In this document: one piece after another, positions 4,361 to 5,271 of the stretch
Numbering within the stretch: position 1 is the stretch's first letter
Layout: each line of letters starts with the position of its first letter
Source: Porticoccus sp.
Lineage (GTDB): Bacteria > Pseudomonadota > Gammaproteobacteria > Pseudomonadales > Porticoccaceae
NCBI GenBank assembly: GCA_011049795.1
Contig: DRHD01000159.1
Coordinates: 1-5,271, forward strand
Direction: 5' to 3'
DNA: 5,271 nt
Notes under the pieces: model-generated
Told to the model about the DNA's origin: nothing
Database searches by the model: none
What the model saw: only the letters and a program-made list of their open reading frames with translations
Made by a program: the position numbers and the translations under genes

Positions 4361-5271
4361 TATTGGCAAGCACCAACGAGGAGACGTTACTCGATGATAG
4401 TCTCATAGATGATGGGGCAGCTCAGATATCAAGTGATATCGTCACCAAGGGGTATGAAGAACTTATAAACTATGCAACCGATAGAAAAAAACCATCAGCG
4501 CGGATGCAGGAAGAAAATGGTATGCGGCTTGGGCCTGAAGGGTATGAGAATATAGCTATATTGGGATCTGCTCCGAGCAGTATCCTGTTGGCTCCATTCG
4601 ATGATCCAACCTGGTCAATCTGGGGTACATCCCCATCTTGTTGGGCACAATTGCAAGGGCGTAGAACTGATGTCTGGTTTGAGGTGCACAATTACAGGCC
4701 TTATCCGCCAGGACAGAGCACCGCACCAGGTACCAAGCCGTGGTTTTCCCCTGAGTTCAATCAGTGGCTGAGAGAGCACAAGGGCACCGTCTTTATGACT
4801 GAAGGTCACCCGGATATTCCTGGTTGCGTCCAGTACCCTTTTAAAGAAATGATAGCGAAACATGGAGAGTATCATTTTGGGTCAAGTGTTCCTGAAATGC
4901 TGGCACTTGCTATTGAACAAATGCCGAAGTCCATTGGTCTTTTTGGTGTCGACATGGCTGCTGGTGAAGAATGGGCATATCAAAGACCGGCTTGCCAGCA
5001 TTTCATTGGAGTGGCTCATGCTCTAGGGATTGAGATAGTTCTTCCTCCTGAATCTGATTTAATGCGCCCCAATTTGGTCTATGGATTGGGCGAACACACT
5101 CCCATGTATATCAAGCTGGATAGCAGGATCAATGAGTTGGTGGGGCAACAGGCACAAATCCTGCAGACTAGACAGCAAATGGTGATAGAAGAGGCTGCTG
5201 TCAACGCAGCACTGGATGCGTTCAGGTACATACAGTCCACATGGTCGGGACATAACTCCGCTGATTATAAT
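4348..5271 (+). CDS. Rossmann-like phage protein with C-terminal coiled coil, 3'-truncated
   Basis: The frame is open to the last base, giving 308 residues without a stop. ATG 4348 is chosen for its seven-base gap to GAGGAG; ATGs at 4333 and 4345 are in frame but too close to or inside that site. Residues 1-60 are an acidic extension containing the duplicated MQEE. The conserved part starts at about 66: 'YENIAILGSAPSSILLAPFD' looks like a Rossmann-type first strand and Gly/Ser loop, then 'WSIWGTS' (89-95), 'VWFEVH' (109-114), 'HPDIP' (154-158), 'GLFGVDMAAGEEWAYQRPAC' (197-216), and 'LPPESDLM' (232-239). This order is familiar from a widespread, uncharacterised phage family whose fold suggests nucleotide or nucleotide-sugar binding; no reaction is proven to my knowledge. 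Residues 255-300 form a probable coiled coil rich in Gln and Glu. Its place beside virion genes suggests a structural-module or glycan-modifying role (inference). Confidence 0.85.
   Translation, partial: MQEEILASTNEETLLDDSLIDDGAAQISSDIVTKGYEELINYATDRKKPSARMQEENGMRLGPEGYENIAILGSAPSSILLAPFDDPTWSIWGTSPSCWAQLQGRRTDVWFEVHNYRPYPPGQSTAPGTKPWFSPEFNQWLREHKGTVFMTEGHPDIPGCVQYPFKEMIAKHGEYHFGSSVPEMLALAIEQMPKSIGLFGVDMAAGEEWAYQRPACQHFIGVAHALGIEIVLPPESDLMRPNLVYGLGEHTPMYIKLDSRINELVGQQAQILQTRQQMVIEEAAVNAALDAFRYIQSTWSGHNSADYN
4491..4516 (+). repeat. Direct repeat, copy 2 (without the insert)
   Basis: ACCATCAGCGCG (4491-4502) joined directly to GATGCAGGAAGAAA (4503-4516). It lies inside the last gene and places a second ATG-CAG-GAA-GAA exactly 52 codons after the first. 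AGGAAG at 4508-4513 stands eight bases before an in-frame ATG at 4522, so this copy could serve as an internal translation start. Confidence 0.85.

Noticed and set aside
2231..5253. Several minus-strand reading frames of 60-120 codons.
   Set aside because: They lie opposite well-supported + strand genes, have no ribosome sites or recognisable domains, and some reflect the Ser/Thr-rich composition of the sense strand.

Overview
The window reads as part of the genome of a tailed bacteriophage (Caudoviricetes) with a bacterial host. The signs are tightly packed genes all on the + strand, ATGA stop/start overlaps, purine-rich Shine-Dalgarno sites, two adjacent tRNA genes with the CCA end encoded, a terminase-small-subunit-like gene, and repeat-rich beta-strand proteins of the kind found in virion appendages. 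No integrase, insertion sequence, CRISPR array or ribosomal RNA is visible, and the host cannot be named from this sequence.

Layout, left to right. Positions 1-474 hold the 3' part of a WbqC-like gene, a family linked to surface-glycan loci. A small helix-turn-helix-like protein overlaps it (467-721). A short non-coding stretch with a possible extended -10 promoter and a perfect 16-bp palindrome leads into tRNA-Pro(UGG) (819-895) and tRNA-Leu(UAG) (900-976), four bases apart. The Leu tRNA has the acceptor stem and D-arm style of a normal bacterial tRNA-Leu but has lost the long variable arm. A stem-loop and a second extended -10 motif separate the tRNAs from the terminase-small-subunit-like gene (1066-1536).

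Next come a 130-residue beta-rich protein (1548-1940) and, coupled by ATGA, a 595-residue modular appendage protein (1937-3724). The latter has two phage-type beta-sandwich modules and a LamG-like C-terminus. A 103-base gap with a 13-codon reading frame and a folded leader precedes a 162-residue structural-type protein (3828-4316). The last gene (4348 to the right edge, with no stop inside the window) encodes a Rossmann-like phage protein ending in a coiled coil. Its start region is partly duplicated 156-170 bases downstream, in frame.

How the parts fit together (inference): the 1548-4316 genes look like a virion-surface or host-recognition cassette. The WbqC-like and Rossmann-like proteins flanking the region suggest a role in small-molecule or glycan chemistry that could modify the virion or host surface. 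The terminase-like gene is not followed by a large terminase subunit, so packaging genes, if present, lie elsewhere or are split by this cassette. The points most worth a second look are the arm-less tRNA-Leu, the duplicated start of the last gene, and the folded leader at 3764-3820.
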